A stretch of 64,000 nucleotides of DNA from Paenibacillus nuruki (GCF_001721045.1 NZ_MDER01000034.1:1-64000), one strand, 5' to 3'. Counted from the first letter of the stretch, positions 35,463 through 45,313 are shown. Program-made: numbers and translations. The notes: generated by a model from the sequence alone, not told the origin.

Positions 35463-36548
35463 TTGAAAAACAATCGTTTGAATATGAGGATAAAGCGTAA
35501 TGTGATGTTGCTGTCTGTATTGCTTGTAGTAAGTGTGATCTTATCTGCATGTGGTAATCAAAGTGATACCGAATCTACAGCTTCAGCCAGTGCCGTATCT
35601 AATGATGGCAAAGATATTACACTCGTGATTGGTGCATACAGTGTGGCTAAAGATGCAGTCGGAGAGATTTTACCCAAATTTCAAGCTGAATGGAAAGCCA
35701 AAACAGGGCAAAATGTAAAATTCCAAGAATCGTACGAAGCTTCTGGTACACAAGCCCGTGCTATTGCAGGTGGATTTGAAGCGGATGTGACCTTATTATC
35801 GCTTGAAGGCGATATTGATAAATTAGTCAAAGCAGGACTAGTCAAAGATACATGGAGAGACGAGCCGCATAAAGGAATGATCACACGCTCTATTGTTGTA
35901 TTAGGCACACGTGAAGGGAATCCACTCGGTATTCATAATTTTAACGATCTGACTAAGCCCGATGTCAAAGTATTGTATCCTAATCCCAAAACATCAGGTG
36001 GGGCACAATGGGATATTAATGCAATATACGGTGCAGGACTCAAGCAATCCGAACGGGATGAAGGCAAAAAAGATCCTGTAGCAGCCAAAGCTTTTTTACA
36101 AGCTGTACATCAAAATGTAGAGTCCTTAGATAAAAGTGGACGTGCATCTATGGCGGCATTTGAATATGGTGTGGGCGATGTGATTGTAACGTATGAAAAT
36201 GAATTGTTAGCACGGATGGCACAAGGGGCTAAGTATGAAGTGGTTATACCTGACGATACAATACTTATCGAAAATCCAGCAGCTGTTGTAGACCAATATG
36301 TTGATGAGCATGGCACACGTAAAGTGGCTGAAGCTTTTCTTGCTTACTTATGGACACCTGAAGCTCAAGAAGTATTTGCAAAGCATGGATTTCGCCCGGT
36401 TAATGAACAGGTGATGGCAAAACACGTAAGTGAGTATCCTACACCTAAAGGATTATTTAATATCGATTATCTAGGTGGTTGGAGTGAAGTACGGAAAAAT
36501 CTATATTCTAGTCGTGGAATATGGTATCAGGTTCTAGCTGGCATATAA
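35463..36548 (+). CDS. sulfate-binding lipoprotein
   Basis: About 361-residue solute receptor (Sbp/CysP type) anchored by lipidation: LLVVSVILSAC is the lipobox, Cys about 27 residues from the start. FQESYEASGTQARAIAGGFEADV and LYPNPKTSGGAQWDINAIYG are typical sulfate-binding segments. TTG at 35463 is taken as start (AAGGGA upstream), but TTG 35457 or ATG 35484 are possible. The receptor gene comes last, whereas many relatives place it first. Confidence 0.88.
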   Translation: MKNNRLNMRIKRNVMLLSVLLVVSVILSACGNQSDTESTASASAVSNDGKDITLVIGAYSVAKDAVGEILPKFQAEWKAKTGQNVKFQESYEASGTQARAIAGGFEADVTLLSLEGDIDKLVKAGLVKDTWRDEPHKGMITRSIVVLGTREGNPLGIHNFNDLTKPDVKVLYPNPKTSGGAQWDINAIYGAGLKQSERDEGKKDPVAAKAFLQAVHQNVESLDKSGRASMAAFEYGVGDVIVTYENELLARMAQGAKYEVVIPDDTILIENPAAVVDQYVDEHGTRKVAEAFLAYLWTPEAQEVFAKHGFRPVNEQVMAKHVSEYPTPKGLFNIDYLGGWSEVRKNLYSSRGIWYQVLAGI

Positions 36549-36583
36549 AATAGTAGAAATAGATTTTATTCAGTGGTAAATAC

Positions 36584-36632
36584 AAAAAACTTCTTTACGT
36601 GAAGCTTATTTCACGCTTAAAGAAGTTTTTTT
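36584..36632 (+). terminator. terminator of the sulfate transporter operon
   Basis: AAAAACTTCTTTA-CGTGAA pairs with TTTCACG-TAAAGAAGTTTTT around a short loop, followed by T7. Confidence 0.92.
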
Positions 36633-36769
36633 GTGGGTAAAAGCAGAACAAGGACTAAATACCTTACCTTTTTAACTAAGTCAAAGGTCACGATTAATAT
36701 GTCGAAAGATACAAGAAAATGATATACTGTACGATATTAGATAGCAACGCTCAAGGAGAGAATATAATA

Positions 36770-37579
36770 ATGAACGGAAGAGTAGATCGATTAACATTTT
36801 TGGGGACAGGCGATGCAATGGGAGTACCTAGAGTATACTGCGAGTGTACCGTATGCGAAGAAGCACGAAGTGGTGGAATGAATCGCCGTCTGCGTTCTTC
36901 TGTGCTTGTCGAAGGAATCGGGGGAGATTTCTTAATAGACTGTGGGCCTGATTGGCGCACACAGATGGAAATGATTAATCGCCGTGCAGATATCACCGAT
37001 ATTGTTGTGACGCATGCACACTTTGATCATATCGGTGGTTTACCTGAATGGGCAGATGCTTGTAAGTGGCAACAATTAAAAGGTAGATTATTTGCACCAC
37101 AAGAAGTTTTGGATATGATCAGCAAGCAATTTCCATGGATTAGCAGTCATATTGAATTTATAGCAAACGATCAAGGAATGGAACTCAATGGCTGGAGTAT
37201 TACTCCATGGAAAGTACATCACGGACATAACGGTTATTCTTATGCGTATCGTTTTGAAAAAAATGATTTTGCATGGGTGTATTGCCCGGATGCGATAGGG
37301 CTAAATGACACACAGAAGAAGCCTCTGCATATGTTAGACTTGTTGATTTTGGGAACAAGCTTTGTACATGAAGAAACAGAATATGCTACTCGTTCTGTAT
37401 ATGATATGCGTGAAGCGGCTGAATTGGTAGATGAAGTGGTTCCTTCTGAAACGATCTATACACATATGTCTCATTATGTGGATTTGCGTGAAGATTTGAA
37501 CCTGGCTCCAAGTATCAGTGTAGCTCGCACAGGCATGACAGTCGATCTGGGCAATTATTCTTCATTACTATCCGAATAA
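36770..37579 (+). CDS. PhnP-like MBL-fold metallohydrolase
   Basis: 269-residue metallo-beta-lactamase-fold phosphodiesterase. The ATG at 36770 follows AAGGAGAG. GVPRVYCECTVCEEA is the Cys motif of PhnP-type enzymes, which binds a structural zinc. THAHFDHIGG supplies the catalytic metal ligands; further His in KVHHGHNGYS and TIYTHMSHYVD. Cyclic phosphates are the substrates of PhnP, but no phn genes are nearby, so the substrate here is unknown. Monocistronic. Confidence 0.9.
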   Translation: MNGRVDRLTFLGTGDAMGVPRVYCECTVCEEARSGGMNRRLRSSVLVEGIGGDFLIDCGPDWRTQMEMINRRADITDIVVTHAHFDHIGGLPEWADACKWQQLKGRLFAPQEVLDMISKQFPWISSHIEFIANDQGMELNGWSITPWKVHHGHNGYSYAYRFEKNDFAWVYCPDAIGLNDTQKKPLHMLDLLILGTSFVHEETEYATRSVYDMREAAELVDEVVPSETIYTHMSHYVDLREDLNLAPSISVARTGMTVDLGNYSSLLSE

Positions 37580-37620
37580 TAACGATATTGCGATTACACT
37601 TATATAGCATAACCAGCATG

Positions 37621-37650
37621 AACCGATAGATTGTCTATCGGTTTATTTGC
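37621..37650 (+). terminator. terminator of the MBL gene
   Basis: AACCGATAGA-TTG-TCTATCGGTT, perfect 10-bp stem, with T-rich tail. Confidence 0.88.
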
Positions 37651-37707
37651 ATTTTTAGGATCATTATTTAGAATAAAACAGAAATTTAAAATAATTTCTT
37701 GTAGGAT

Positions 37708-37723
37708 TATGTAGTTTTACATA
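37708..37723. promoter_or_regulatory. TATGTA/TACATA palindrome before glnQ
   Basis: Perfect 6-bp arms with a 4-bp spacer, 90 nt upstream of glnQ. Neither the TnrA nor the published GlnL pattern fits exactly. It is a candidate operator for the glutamine transporter. Confidence 0.35.
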
Positions 37724-37812
37724 GGTGTAGGTTAAGATTATATAAAATGTAAGTATAACTAACAAGAGAAATATAATATATACTATTTATGGAATTTAAA
37801 AGGAGGAATATA

Positions 37813-38541
37813 ATGATTACCTTCCATGAAGTTAACAAGTTCTATGGAGATTTTCAAGTGTTGACTGGAATTAACCTTCATGTCAAACAAGGAGAGGTAG
37901 TTGTTGTACTCGGACCTTCTGGTTCTGGTAAAAGTACAATGCTACGATGTATCAACCGTCTTGAAGATACAAGTAGTGGAGAATTAACTGTGAACAATGT
38001 AAGGGTAGATGATCGCAAAACAGACCTCAATAAGTTACGTCGCAAAATCGGTATGGTTTTTCAGCATTTTAATTTATACCCTCATAAAAAAGTAATTGAT
38101 AATATTACCCTCGCGCCGATCAAAGCACTAGGTGTATCCAAAGCCGAAGCCGCAGAGACCGCTATGTATTATTTAGAAAAAGTCGGTATCGCCGAAAAGG
38201 CAAATGCGTATCCTTCACAATTATCAGGCGGACAGCAACAGCGTGTGGCTATCGCTAGAGGACTTGCTGTCAAACCCGAAATTATGCTGTTTGATGAACC
38301 AACCTCTGCCTTAGATCCTGAAATGGTTGGTGAAGTGCTTGATGTGATGAAAGCACTCGCCCGGGAAGGAATGACGATGGTTGTAGTTACTCATGAAATG
38401 GGATTTGCTCGCGAAGTCGCAGACCGCGTGATCTTTATGGATCAAGGCAAAATTGTAGAAGAAGCCACGCCGGAAGAATTCTTTTCCGCTCCCAAAGAAG
38501 AACGTGCTCAATTGTTCTTGAGTCGTTTATTGAATCACTAA
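37813..38541 (+). CDS. glnQ: glutamine ABC transporter ATP-binding protein
   Basis: 242-residue polar-amino-acid ATPase. The ATG at 37813 follows AAAGGAGG; the upstream open-frame start has no site. Walker [24 protein letters not shown] signature, [18 protein letters not shown], and the H-loop [15 protein letters not shown] typical of the GlnQ/HisP family. It heads an operon with a lipid-anchored receptor and two permeases. The nearby GlnK/GlnL pair suggests glutamine as substrate. Confidence 0.94.
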   Translation: MITFHEVNKFYGDFQVLTGINLHVKQGEVVVVLGPSGSGKSTMLRCINRLEDTSSGELTVNNVRVDDRKTDLNKLRRKIGMVFQHFNLYPHKKVIDNITLAPIKALGVSKAEAAETAMYYLEKVGIAEKANAYPSQLSGGQQQRVAIARGLAVKPEIMLFDEPTSALDPEMVGEVLDVMKALAREGMTMVVVTHEMGFAREVADRVIFMDQGKIVEEATPEEFFSAPKEERAQLFLSRLLNH

Positions 38542-38590
38542 TTCTGTTATTTATATCCACCAATATAAAAAAAGAAAAGGGGATTTACTT

Positions 38591-39433
38591 ATGAAAAATC
38601 AAAAAAGATACAATGTTAAAAAATTAGCGATGTTGTTAGCATGTATGGTAGCTATTGTTACAGTACTGGGAGCATGTAGCGTAACCAAGCCAACGTCCTC
38701 TTCTACAGCAAGTTCTAACGCATTATTAGATCAAATTAAAGAACGTGATAAATTGATCGTAGGCGTAAAATACGATACTAAATTATTCGGTCTCAAAAAC
38801 CCATCCACAGGTGATGTAGAAGGATTCGATATTGATATAGCTTATGCTTTAGCAAAAAGTATTTTAGGTGATGCAAGCAAAGTGGAGTTCAAAGAAGTAA
38901 CATCCAAAACACGTATTCCGATGCTTAATAATGGTGATATCGATATGGTTATTGCAACGATGACGATTACCGATGAGCGTAAAAAAGAAGTTGATTTCTC
39001 GGATGTTTATTTCCAAGCGGGACAATCATTGTTAGTGAAAAAAGGTAGCCCAATCAAAGGTATTGAAGATGTAACCGCAGATACAACAGTACTTGCTTCT
39101 AAAGGTGCAACATCAATCAAAAATATTGAAGAAAAAGTACCGGGTGTCAAAGTATTGGAATTTGATAATTATCAAGATGCATTTAATGCACTTAAAGCAG
39201 GTAAAGGTGATGCTTTAACTACCGATGATGCGATTCTATATGGTATGTCTGCACAAGATCCTGGTTATGAAGTTGTGGGTAAACCATTTACAGATGAGCC
39301 TTACGGTATCGCTGTGAAAAAAGGGGAAACCAAAGTTGTTGAAGCGATCAACAAAGCACTGACAGATATGAAAGCTGACAAATCATATAATGAGATTTAT
39401 AAAAAATGGATTGGTAAAGAGCCAACAACCTAA
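38591..39433 (+). CDS. glnH: glutamine-binding lipoprotein
   Basis: 280-residue receptor anchored at the membrane; lipobox TVLGAC with Cys at about residue 29. The substrate-binding domain (SBP_bac_3) shows LIVGVKYDTKLFGLKNP, GFDIDIAYALAKSIL and DMVIATMTITDERKKEVDFS. It lies between glnQ and the permease genes. A terminator-like hairpin just after it could raise its level relative to the permeases. Confidence 0.92.
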   Translation: MKNQKRYNVKKLAMLLACMVAIVTVLGACSVTKPTSSSTASSNALLDQIKERDKLIVGVKYDTKLFGLKNPSTGDVEGFDIDIAYALAKSILGDASKVEFKEVTSKTRIPMLNNGDIDMVIATMTITDERKKEVDFSDVYFQAGQSLLVKKGSPIKGIEDVTADTTVLASKGATSIKNIEEKVPGVKVLEFDNYQDAFNALKAGKGDALTTDDAILYGMSAQDPGYEVVGKPFTDEPYGIAVKKGETKVVEAINKALTDMKADKSYNEIYKKWIGKEPTT

Positions 39434-39472
39434 ATCGTGATCTGTTCAAGCGATCATTAGTAATGCATACAG

Positions 39473-39507
39473 AAGGTGGGCAACCGGCAATCGTTGCCTA
39501 CCTTTTT
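39473..39507 (+). terminator. intra-operon terminator after glnH
   Basis: AAGGTGGGCAAC pairs with GTTGCCTACCTT and is followed by T6. It lies between glnH and the two permease genes. Confidence 0.8.
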
Positions 39508-39548
39508 TGTTTGATCATGTATACACAGGCTAAGGAGGTACAGAAAAT

Positions 39549-40202
39549 ATGTTGGACTTTTCGATTCTCACCGAGTATTTCCCTTTATATTTGGAAGGTT
39601 TTCTAAATACAATTAAAGCGAGCGTATTGGCATTGATCGGTAGCTTTTTATTAGGAACAGTAATTGCTATTTTCCGAATTAGCGGTGTAAAGCTATTGCA
39701 ATGGTTCGGTACAGCGTATGTTGAATTTATACGAAATATTCCTATTTTGATCGTCGTTTTATTTTTCTCATGGGGACTTCCTTCGATCGGTGTCAAATTA
39801 GATGGTTTTGCCGCAGGAACATTAGGCTTAACGGTATACACATCAGCCTTTATAGCTGAAGCGATCCGTGCAGGGATTCAATCGGTTCCTAAAGGGCAAT
39901 CCGAAGCTGCACGATCTGCGGGAATGACGTATATCCAGACGATGATTCATGTGATTTTGCCACAAGCGATTAAGCTAGTCATTCCACCGCTTAGTAATCA
40001 GTTTATCAATTTGATCAAAAACTCTTCAGTACTTACAATCGTAGCGGGTCTTGATCTGATGTACTTCTCAGACAAAATCAGTAGCGAAACGTATGTTATC
40101 TTCAGTACTTATATCTTTGCAGCGATGTTCTATCTTGTACTGACATTACCAATGAGTTATGGGGCTTCTGTATTGGAACGTAAATGGGCGAAAAATTCAT
40201 AA
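39549..40202 (+). CDS. glnM: glutamine ABC transporter permease 1
   Basis: 217-residue membrane permease of the HisM/GlnP family. Five membrane segments; the EAA loop is QSEAARSAGMTYIQTMIHVILPQAIKLVIPPL. GTAYVEFIRNIPILIVVLFF is a family signature. AAGGAGG precedes the ATG. It pairs with permease 2, 70 nt downstream. Confidence 0.93.
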   Translation: MLDFSILTEYFPLYLEGFLNTIKASVLALIGSFLLGTVIAIFRISGVKLLQWFGTAYVEFIRNIPILIVVLFFSWGLPSIGVKLDGFAAGTLGLTVYTSAFIAEAIRAGIQSVPKGQSEAARSAGMTYIQTMIHVILPQAIKLVIPPLSNQFINLIKNSSVLTIVAGLDLMYFSDKISSETYVIFSTYIFAAMFYLVLTLPMSYGASVLERKWAKNS

Positions 40203-40273
40203 TTTCTTCTACCCTAATCGAATGAAGATAGACCTCAGAAGTCAGAGTCAGATGAACCAAAGGAGGGCAATTG

Positions 40274-40924
40274 ATGGATTTCATAGGAGCATATTCACCG
40301 GATAACTTGCGCTTTCTTATGGAAGGGCTGAAAATAACACTTTTTGTCGCCTTTATCGCGATTATACTTAGCTTTGTGATTGGTTGTATTGTAGGAACGA
40401 TTCGCTATGCCAAAGTACCCATTTTATCACCGATATTAATGGTTATTGTTGAAGTCTTGCGTAATTTGCCATTATTGCTTATTATTTTGTTTGTACAGTT
40501 CGGTTTGCCAGAGATTGGAATCAAAATGACGATCACCTTCGGTGCTATTGTAGCGCTGACTGCCTTCGAAGCTTCGATGATCTCAGAGATTGTTCGTGCA
40601 GGGCTAACATCGGTTCCCAAAGGGCAAGTAGAAGCTGCACGTTCTTCAGGGCTTACGCAAATGCAGACGTTATGGCATATTGTATTGCCTCAAGGATTAC
40701 GTAAAATGGTTCCACCATTAGTGAGTCAATTTATCTCGCTTCTTAAAGATACCTCATTAGCGGTTATTATTTCGTTAGCTGAATTGGTACACAATGCACA
40801 GATTATTATGGGACAAAATTCTAATTATCCGATTCCAATCTTATTATTGATCGCTGTGATCTACTTTGTGATCAATTATGCACTATCGCTAATTTCCAAA
40901 CGATTAGAAACAAAAACAGCTTAA
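40274..40924 (+). CDS. glnP: glutamine ABC transporter permease 2
   Basis: 216-residue partner permease. The EAA loop is QVEAARSSGLTQMQTLWHIVLPQGLRKMVPPL; VEVLRNLPLLLIILFVQFG is the family signature. The ATG at 40274 follows AGGAGGG. It ends the transporter operon, followed by a weak terminator hairpin and the glnK gene. Confidence 0.93.
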   Translation: MDFIGAYSPDNLRFLMEGLKITLFVAFIAIILSFVIGCIVGTIRYAKVPILSPILMVIVEVLRNLPLLLIILFVQFGLPEIGIKMTITFGAIVALTAFEASMISEIVRAGLTSVPKGQVEAARSSGLTQMQTLWHIVLPQGLRKMVPPLVSQFISLLKDTSLAVIISLAELVHNAQIIMGQNSNYPIPILLLIAVIYFVINYALSLISKRLETKTA

Positions 40925-40953
40925 ATTCGGCAAAGATATCGACGATGTAAATC

Positions 40954-40982
40954 ACCGGTTTCCGCAGGGGGGCCGGTTTTTG
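40954..40982 (+). terminator. terminator between glnP and glnK
   Basis: ACCGG...CCGGT with an inner TTTCC/GGGGG segment, followed by T5. It is short, so some readthrough into glnK is likely. Confidence 0.55.
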
Positions 40983-41043
40983 GTATGTGAAATTAAGATT
41001 TGTTATCGATTTGTAAAAGTATACAGCCTGAAAGGGAAAATGT

Positions 41044-42450
41044 ATGATACCATATAAACAATTTCATAAACCTTTTTACCGCATGTGGAACAAACTTAAG
41101 TACGCATTGTCCTATCATCAAGTCGCAGCAGAAACCAGTTCCAGAGGAGCGGAAGGACGGATGGCGACTTTTTTTAAAAATGAAAAAATCCAGATGCTTA
41201 CTGTAGCGATCGGTACAGCAGTAGCCGGTGAATTCAAAATCAATCCAGTACAAGGTGATCTATTTCGGATTGGTCTAGGTGGTAGTGCTTTTCTATTATT
41301 GATGCTACTCATGAATCGGCTTCCGTATTTGCGAACAGGGATATTTACAGCTTTAACAGTGGTTGTTTTTCGTATGATGTTGGACTTTATTTCGGCTCCG
41401 CATCTATTCTCTATAGATGAGAGTGCACGTGTGCATACATCAGCAGGTTTGTACTATATGACGTTTGCGATCGGTATGTTTTGTATTCAAAGTCGATTAA
41501 CCCGAATGAACCTATTGCTGCTAAGTGGAGTGACGGCTTGTATTGATTTTGGCTCCAATACGATTGAAATGATCTGTCGCTGGATTCTTACAGGTAGTGA
41601 GATTATGATTCCAGCAACATGGGGCTATATTTTTCTAGTTGCTGTGATTCGTGGCTTTTTTACAACAGGATTATATAGCAGTATCTCGGTGAGCCAGATT
41701 CGTGCTCTTCATAGTGAACAGAAAAAGCGAATGGAACAGATGTTAGCTGTAAATGCGGGTCTATATGGTGAAGTGTTTTATTTACGCAAATCGATGGATA
41801 CGATCGAGCATCTAACCAGCAGTAGTTACCGCTTATATATGGATATGAAGCGTGAAGGTCTAACCGAGTATAGTCAAAGGCAACTGAGTATTACCCAGGA
41901 AATACATGAAGTCAAAAAAGACTCTCAACGTATAGCCGCTGGATTGCTCAAATTATTTGATCAAAAATCACAGACTGCTTTATCCCTATTTGAAATACTG
42001 GATTATACCATAAGAGGTAATCGCAAATATGCGACAATGTTAGCAAAAAAAGTGACGTTTACAGCTCGCTTAGAAGTGAATTATATTACTTCTGAATATA
42101 TTCCATTACTGACGATACTGAATAATTTGACATCCAATGCTGTTGAAGCGTTAGGCGAAAGTGGTTCGATCGAAGTAAGTGTGTGGGAACAAGGGCAAGA
42201 TACGATACTCACTGTCTATGATTCGGGTAAAGGGATCGACCAGCAAGCACGTGAATTAATTTTTGAACCTGGTTTTACGACCAAGTTCGCTCAAGGTGGA
42301 AGCGCAGCTACAGGAATAGGGCTTTCTCATGTGCATGATATTGTATGTTCGCTAGGAGGAACGATCCAACTACAAGAAGCAGAAGATACCGTTTGGCAGA
42401 CGATTTTTGAAGTGAAATTACCAACGTTATTGTTGAAAAAGGGGGAATAA
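41044..42450 (+). CDS. glnK: GlnK-type sensor histidine kinase
   Basis: 468-residue membrane kinase. Five or six membrane segments cover about 65-240. A dimerisation region with QEIHEVKKDSQRIAAG provides the phosphorylated His at about residue 288, the Spo0B-like box of this family. The ATPase domain shows LNNLTSNAVEAL (N box), DSGKGI, EPGFTTK and GIGLSHVHDIV. The ATG follows AAAGGGAAAATGT. Its stop lies one base before the response-regulator start. B. subtilis GlnK acts on glutamine genes; the adjacent glutamine transporter supports the same role. Confidence 0.9.
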   Translation: MIPYKQFHKPFYRMWNKLKYALSYHQVAAETSSRGAEGRMATFFKNEKIQMLTVAIGTAVAGEFKINPVQGDLFRIGLGGSAFLLLMLLMNRLPYLRTGIFTALTVVVFRMMLDFISAPHLFSIDESARVHTSAGLYYMTFAIGMFCIQSRLTRMNLLLLSGVTACIDFGSNTIEMICRWILTGSEIMIPATWGYIFLVAVIRGFFTTGLYSSISVSQIRALHSEQKKRMEQMLAVNAGLYGEVFYLRKSMDTIEHLTSSSYRLYMDMKREGLTEYSQRQLSITQEIHEVKKDSQRIAAGLLKLFDQKSQTALSLFEILDYTIRGNRKYATMLAKKVTFTARLEVNYITSEYIPLLTILNNLTSNAVEALGESGSIEVSVWEQGQDTILTVYDSGKGIDQQARELIFEPGFTTKFAQGGSAATGIGLSHVHDIVCSLGGTIQLQEAEDTVWQTIFEVKLPTLLLKKGE

Positions 42451-42451
42451 G

Positions 42452-43372
42452 ATGGCTTTATCTTTTTGTATTGTAGATGATGATCCAGCAACTCGTGCTA
42501 TGCTTGAGAATATCATCAAAGAAAGTCAGCTTGGCGAAGTGATCGGTACAGCGCGAGGTGGAGAAGAAGGTACACGTATTATTTTGGAGACGCATCCTGA
42601 TGTGGTCTTAATTGATTGGTTGATGCCCGATCAAGATGGATTAGAAACGATTATGCAATTGAAGCGTCAAGGTTATCATGGCAAATACGTGATGATCTCA
42701 CAGATCGAAAATCAAGAAATGGTTGGCGAAGCTTATCAATCTGGGATTGAATTTTTTATTCGAAAGCCTATTAACCGTATTGAAGTTGAATCTGTTCTTT
42801 CCCGAGTGACCGAGCATACAGAGATTAAACACTATTTGAATGAGTTAAAATCTTCTTTGTCCAAACTCGATACACTCAGTCAGTTCTCGCCCAATACGGC
42901 GTCTTCCACATCAATAAAACCACGAACTGTAGATGATATGGTGCGACCGATTTATATGAATCTAGGCATTGTTGGCGAATCCGGTTGTGGTGATTTGACA
43001 GCGATTATGGAAATATTACTGGAACAGCAGGGTAAACCGGGTTCATTCCCACCGTTGCGACAATTGTATGAAGCCGCAGCTAGCCGTTATAAGCATACGC
43101 CGCGTGAAGTGGATAAAGAAGCTAAGGCGATTGAGCAACGTATCAGAAGAACGGTCACGACTGCACTTAATCATTTAGCATCAATAGGACTGACAGACTA
43201 CGGCAATCCTAAGTTTGAACATTACGCTCCGCTTTATTTTGACTTTGAAGATATTCGTGCCAAAATGAAAGAGATTGATGAAGAACGGGATGATGGTAAA
43301 AGCAAAGTCAGTATCAAAAAGTTTTTGCAAGTCTTGTATCTGGAAGCATTGGATCAGATGAAAAATAGATAA
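42452..43372 (+). CDS. glnL: GlnL-type response regulator (YcbB domain)
   Basis: 306-residue regulator. The receiver domain (1-120) has the acidic triad at VDDDP and phosphoacceptor Asp55 in LIDWLMPDQDG. The C-terminal YcbB-type DNA-binding domain (about 155-306) includes EQRIRRTVTTALNHLASIGL. This domain is specific to the GlnL family, so the pairing with GlnK is well supported. GGGGGAATAAG overlaps the end of glnK. Target genes probably include the adjacent glutamine transporter. Confidence 0.92.
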   Translation: MALSFCIVDDDPATRAMLENIIKESQLGEVIGTARGGEEGTRIILETHPDVVLIDWLMPDQDGLETIMQLKRQGYHGKYVMISQIENQEMVGEAYQSGIEFFIRKPINRIEVESVLSRVTEHTEIKHYLNELKSSLSKLDTLSQFSPNTASSTSIKPRTVDDMVRPIYMNLGIVGESGCGDLTAIMEILLEQQGKPGSFPPLRQLYEAAASRYKHTPREVDKEAKAIEQRIRRTVTTALNHLASIGLTDYGNPKFEHYAPLYFDFEDIRAKMKEIDEERDDGKSKVSIKKFLQVLYLEALDQMKNR

Positions 43373-43385
43373 ATGAAGAGTATGT

Positions 43386-43465
43386 AAAAAAGCACCTTCC
43401 GAAGAGTATAGGATTATCTAGCATATATTACGCAGATGATCCTATACTCCTTGGCAAGGTGCTTC
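43386..43465. terminator. long bidirectional terminator
   Basis: AAGCACCTTCC and AGTATAGGAT pair with ATCCTATACT and GGCAAGGTGCTT in one long stem with a 14-nt loop, between convergent glnL and HAD genes. The 3' T-run on the + side is poor. Confidence 0.7.
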
Positions 43466-43483
43466 TTTGGTAGCTATTACAGA

Positions 43484-44281
43484 TTAAGCGTTAAGAATAA
43501 ATTTCTCGATCACTTCTTTAACACCGTCTTCGTTATTGCTAGCTGAAATATAATCAGCGATATCTTTGAGCGGTTGGATGGCATTTCCCATTGCTACGCC
43601 TAAACCTGCAACTTCTAACATTTCATGATCGTTCCATGAATCGCCTACAGCAATTGCATCTTTTAGATCACAATTGAAATAATCAGCAAGGAAAGTAAGT
43701 GCTGCGCCTTTGGTTCCTTCTTTATGCATAATTTCAAGGAATTGAGGTTTGGACTTGGTAATATGAACACTGTCGCCAAGCAATTCACGTAAGATCGGTT
43801 GTAATTCGTCCAAGAATGCAGGATCGTCAATAATTAGCATCTTAGGCGTAGGTTGCTCGATCAATTTGTTGAAATCCGGTTCGATATGATACTGAGTACC
43901 ATTCAAAGTTGCATAATCAATCAAATGTTGATTCACTTCACGAGCATATAATTTATCATCAATATAGGTTTGCAAATGCAAATTATGTTCGATGCAATAT
44001 TCGAATAATTTACGAGCAGCTTCGATCGGCACATAACGCTCATACAATACTTTTTCATCCATCAAGTTTTTGACTAAAGCCCCTTGATACGTAATGATCG
44101 GTACATTAAGACCTGTTTGACGAGCGATAGCTTGAGCAGACGCATACGCCCGACCTGTTGCTAGTGTAACGACCACATCTTTAGCGACAGCTTGTTCTAG
44201 AGCCGTCTGTGTAGCCGGTGTAACTTCTTTGTTATCGTTGATTAGTGTATCATCAATATCGATGGCGATTAATTTATACAT
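43484..44281 (-). CDS. Cof-type HAD-superfamily phosphatase
   Basis: 265-residue cytoplasmic phosphatase. Motif I is DIDDTLIND (residues 8-16); motif IV is GDSWNDHEML near residue 217; the C2b cap lies between. YqhX/YwpJ-like. AGGAGAG precedes the ATG. It shares architecture with the protein at 2020-2895 but is only distantly similar. It lies 30 nt downstream of the lipoate ligase and is probably cotranscribed with it. Substrate unknown. Confidence 0.88.
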   Translation of the reverse strand: MYKLIAIDIDDTLINDNKEVTPATQTALEQAVAKDVVVTLATGRAYASAQAIARQTGLNVPIITYQGALVKNLMDEKVLYERYVPIEAARKLFEYCIEHNLHLQTYIDDKLYAREVNQHLIDYATLNGTQYHIEPDFNKLIEQPTPKMLIIDDPAFLDELQPILRELLGDSVHITKSKPQFLEIMHKEGTKGAALTFLADYFNCDLKDAIAVGDSWNDHEMLEVAGLGVAMGNAIQPLKDIADYISASNNEDGVKEVIEKFILNA

Positions 44282-44311
44282 GTAGGTAACTCTCCTTTTA
44301 TCTATCTCATT

Positions 44312-45313
44312 CTAGTCTTGCAAAAATACCAATCCCACAAACTCTTCTAATTCAATATTTCCAAAATAGTGCTTAATATCTGTACCTGCTAAAGCAGTCT
44401 GAACGACACTCTCTTCATAACGCTGACCACGTAATTTGTTTTCAATATCAGCCACATCACCTATACCGAAAAAGTCACCATAGATTTTGATCTCATGAAT
44501 ATGACCATCTTTGATATCCATACGTAAATCAATAATCCCTACAGGGAATTTGCGAGTGTGCTTGATATTGGATTCTGGTGATTGACCATAATTCCAATCC
44601 CAATTGCGATAACGTTCCGCCGAGATTTCATGGATTTTTTTCCAATCGTCTTCTGTCAGTACATATTGAGGAACTTCTGAAGGTTCTACACCAAAAATAT
44701 GACGCAAAATATCGTCACGGAATTGATCCATGGTTAAAGGTTTTTCCAAAAATTCAGTAATATTAGCGACACGACTGCGTACTGACTTGGTGCTTTTTGA
44801 TTTGAACTTTTCTGGATTCACTTTAAGCGCAGATTGCACATTATCCAGTTCTGAATCAAACATCAGTGTACCATGGCTAAACATCCGTCCACGTGTCGAA
44901 AATTGAGCATTTCCCGAAATTTTGCGTTCGCCCACTTGAAGATCATTACGTCCTGATAATTCGGCATTCACGCCAAATTGGTGTAATGCTTCCACAACAG
45001 GCTGGGTAAATTTACGGAAATTATGGAACGATTGACCGTCATCTTTGGTCAAAAAGCTAAAACTTAAGTTGCCTAGATCGTGATACACTGCTCCACCACC
45101 AGAAAGACGACGTACCACATGAATATTGTTTTCTTTGACATATTCAGCGTTAATCTCTTCGATCGTGTTCTGATGTTTACCGATAATGATCGAGGGTTCG
45201 TTAATATAAAAAAGCAGGTAGCTATCATCCATTGGCAAATGTTTCAGTACAAATTCTTCGATTGCCAGATTGATGGTTGGATCGTGAATTCCCTGATTAT
45301 CAATAAAAAGCAT
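44312..45313 (-). CDS. lplJ: lipoate-protein ligase
   Basis: 333-residue enzyme that activates free lipoate with ATP and attaches it to E2 or GcvH proteins. The ATG at 45313 follows GGAGGAAG; the longer open frame has no site. Signatures: RRLSGGGAVYHDLGNLSFSFL (substrate loop), KISGNAQFSTRGRMFSHGTLMFDSELD, and the C-terminal accessory domain (about 245-333). Full LplA/LplJ length. Confidence 0.95.
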   Translation of the reverse strand: MLFIDNQGIHDPTINLAIEEFVLKHLPMDDSYLLFYINEPSIIIGKHQNTIEEINAEYVKENNIHVVRRLSGGGAVYHDLGNLSFSFLTKDDGQSFHNFRKFTQPVVEALHQFGVNAELSGRNDLQVGERKISGNAQFSTRGRMFSHGTLMFDSELDNVQSALKVNPEKFKSKSTKSVRSRVANITEFLEKPLTMDQFRDDILRHIFGVEPSEVPQYVLTEDDWKKIHEISAERYRNWDWNYGQSPESNIKHTRKFPVGIIDLRMDIKDGHIHEIKIYGDFFGIGDVADIENKLRGQRYEESVVQTALAGTDIKHYFGNIELEEFVGLVFLQD

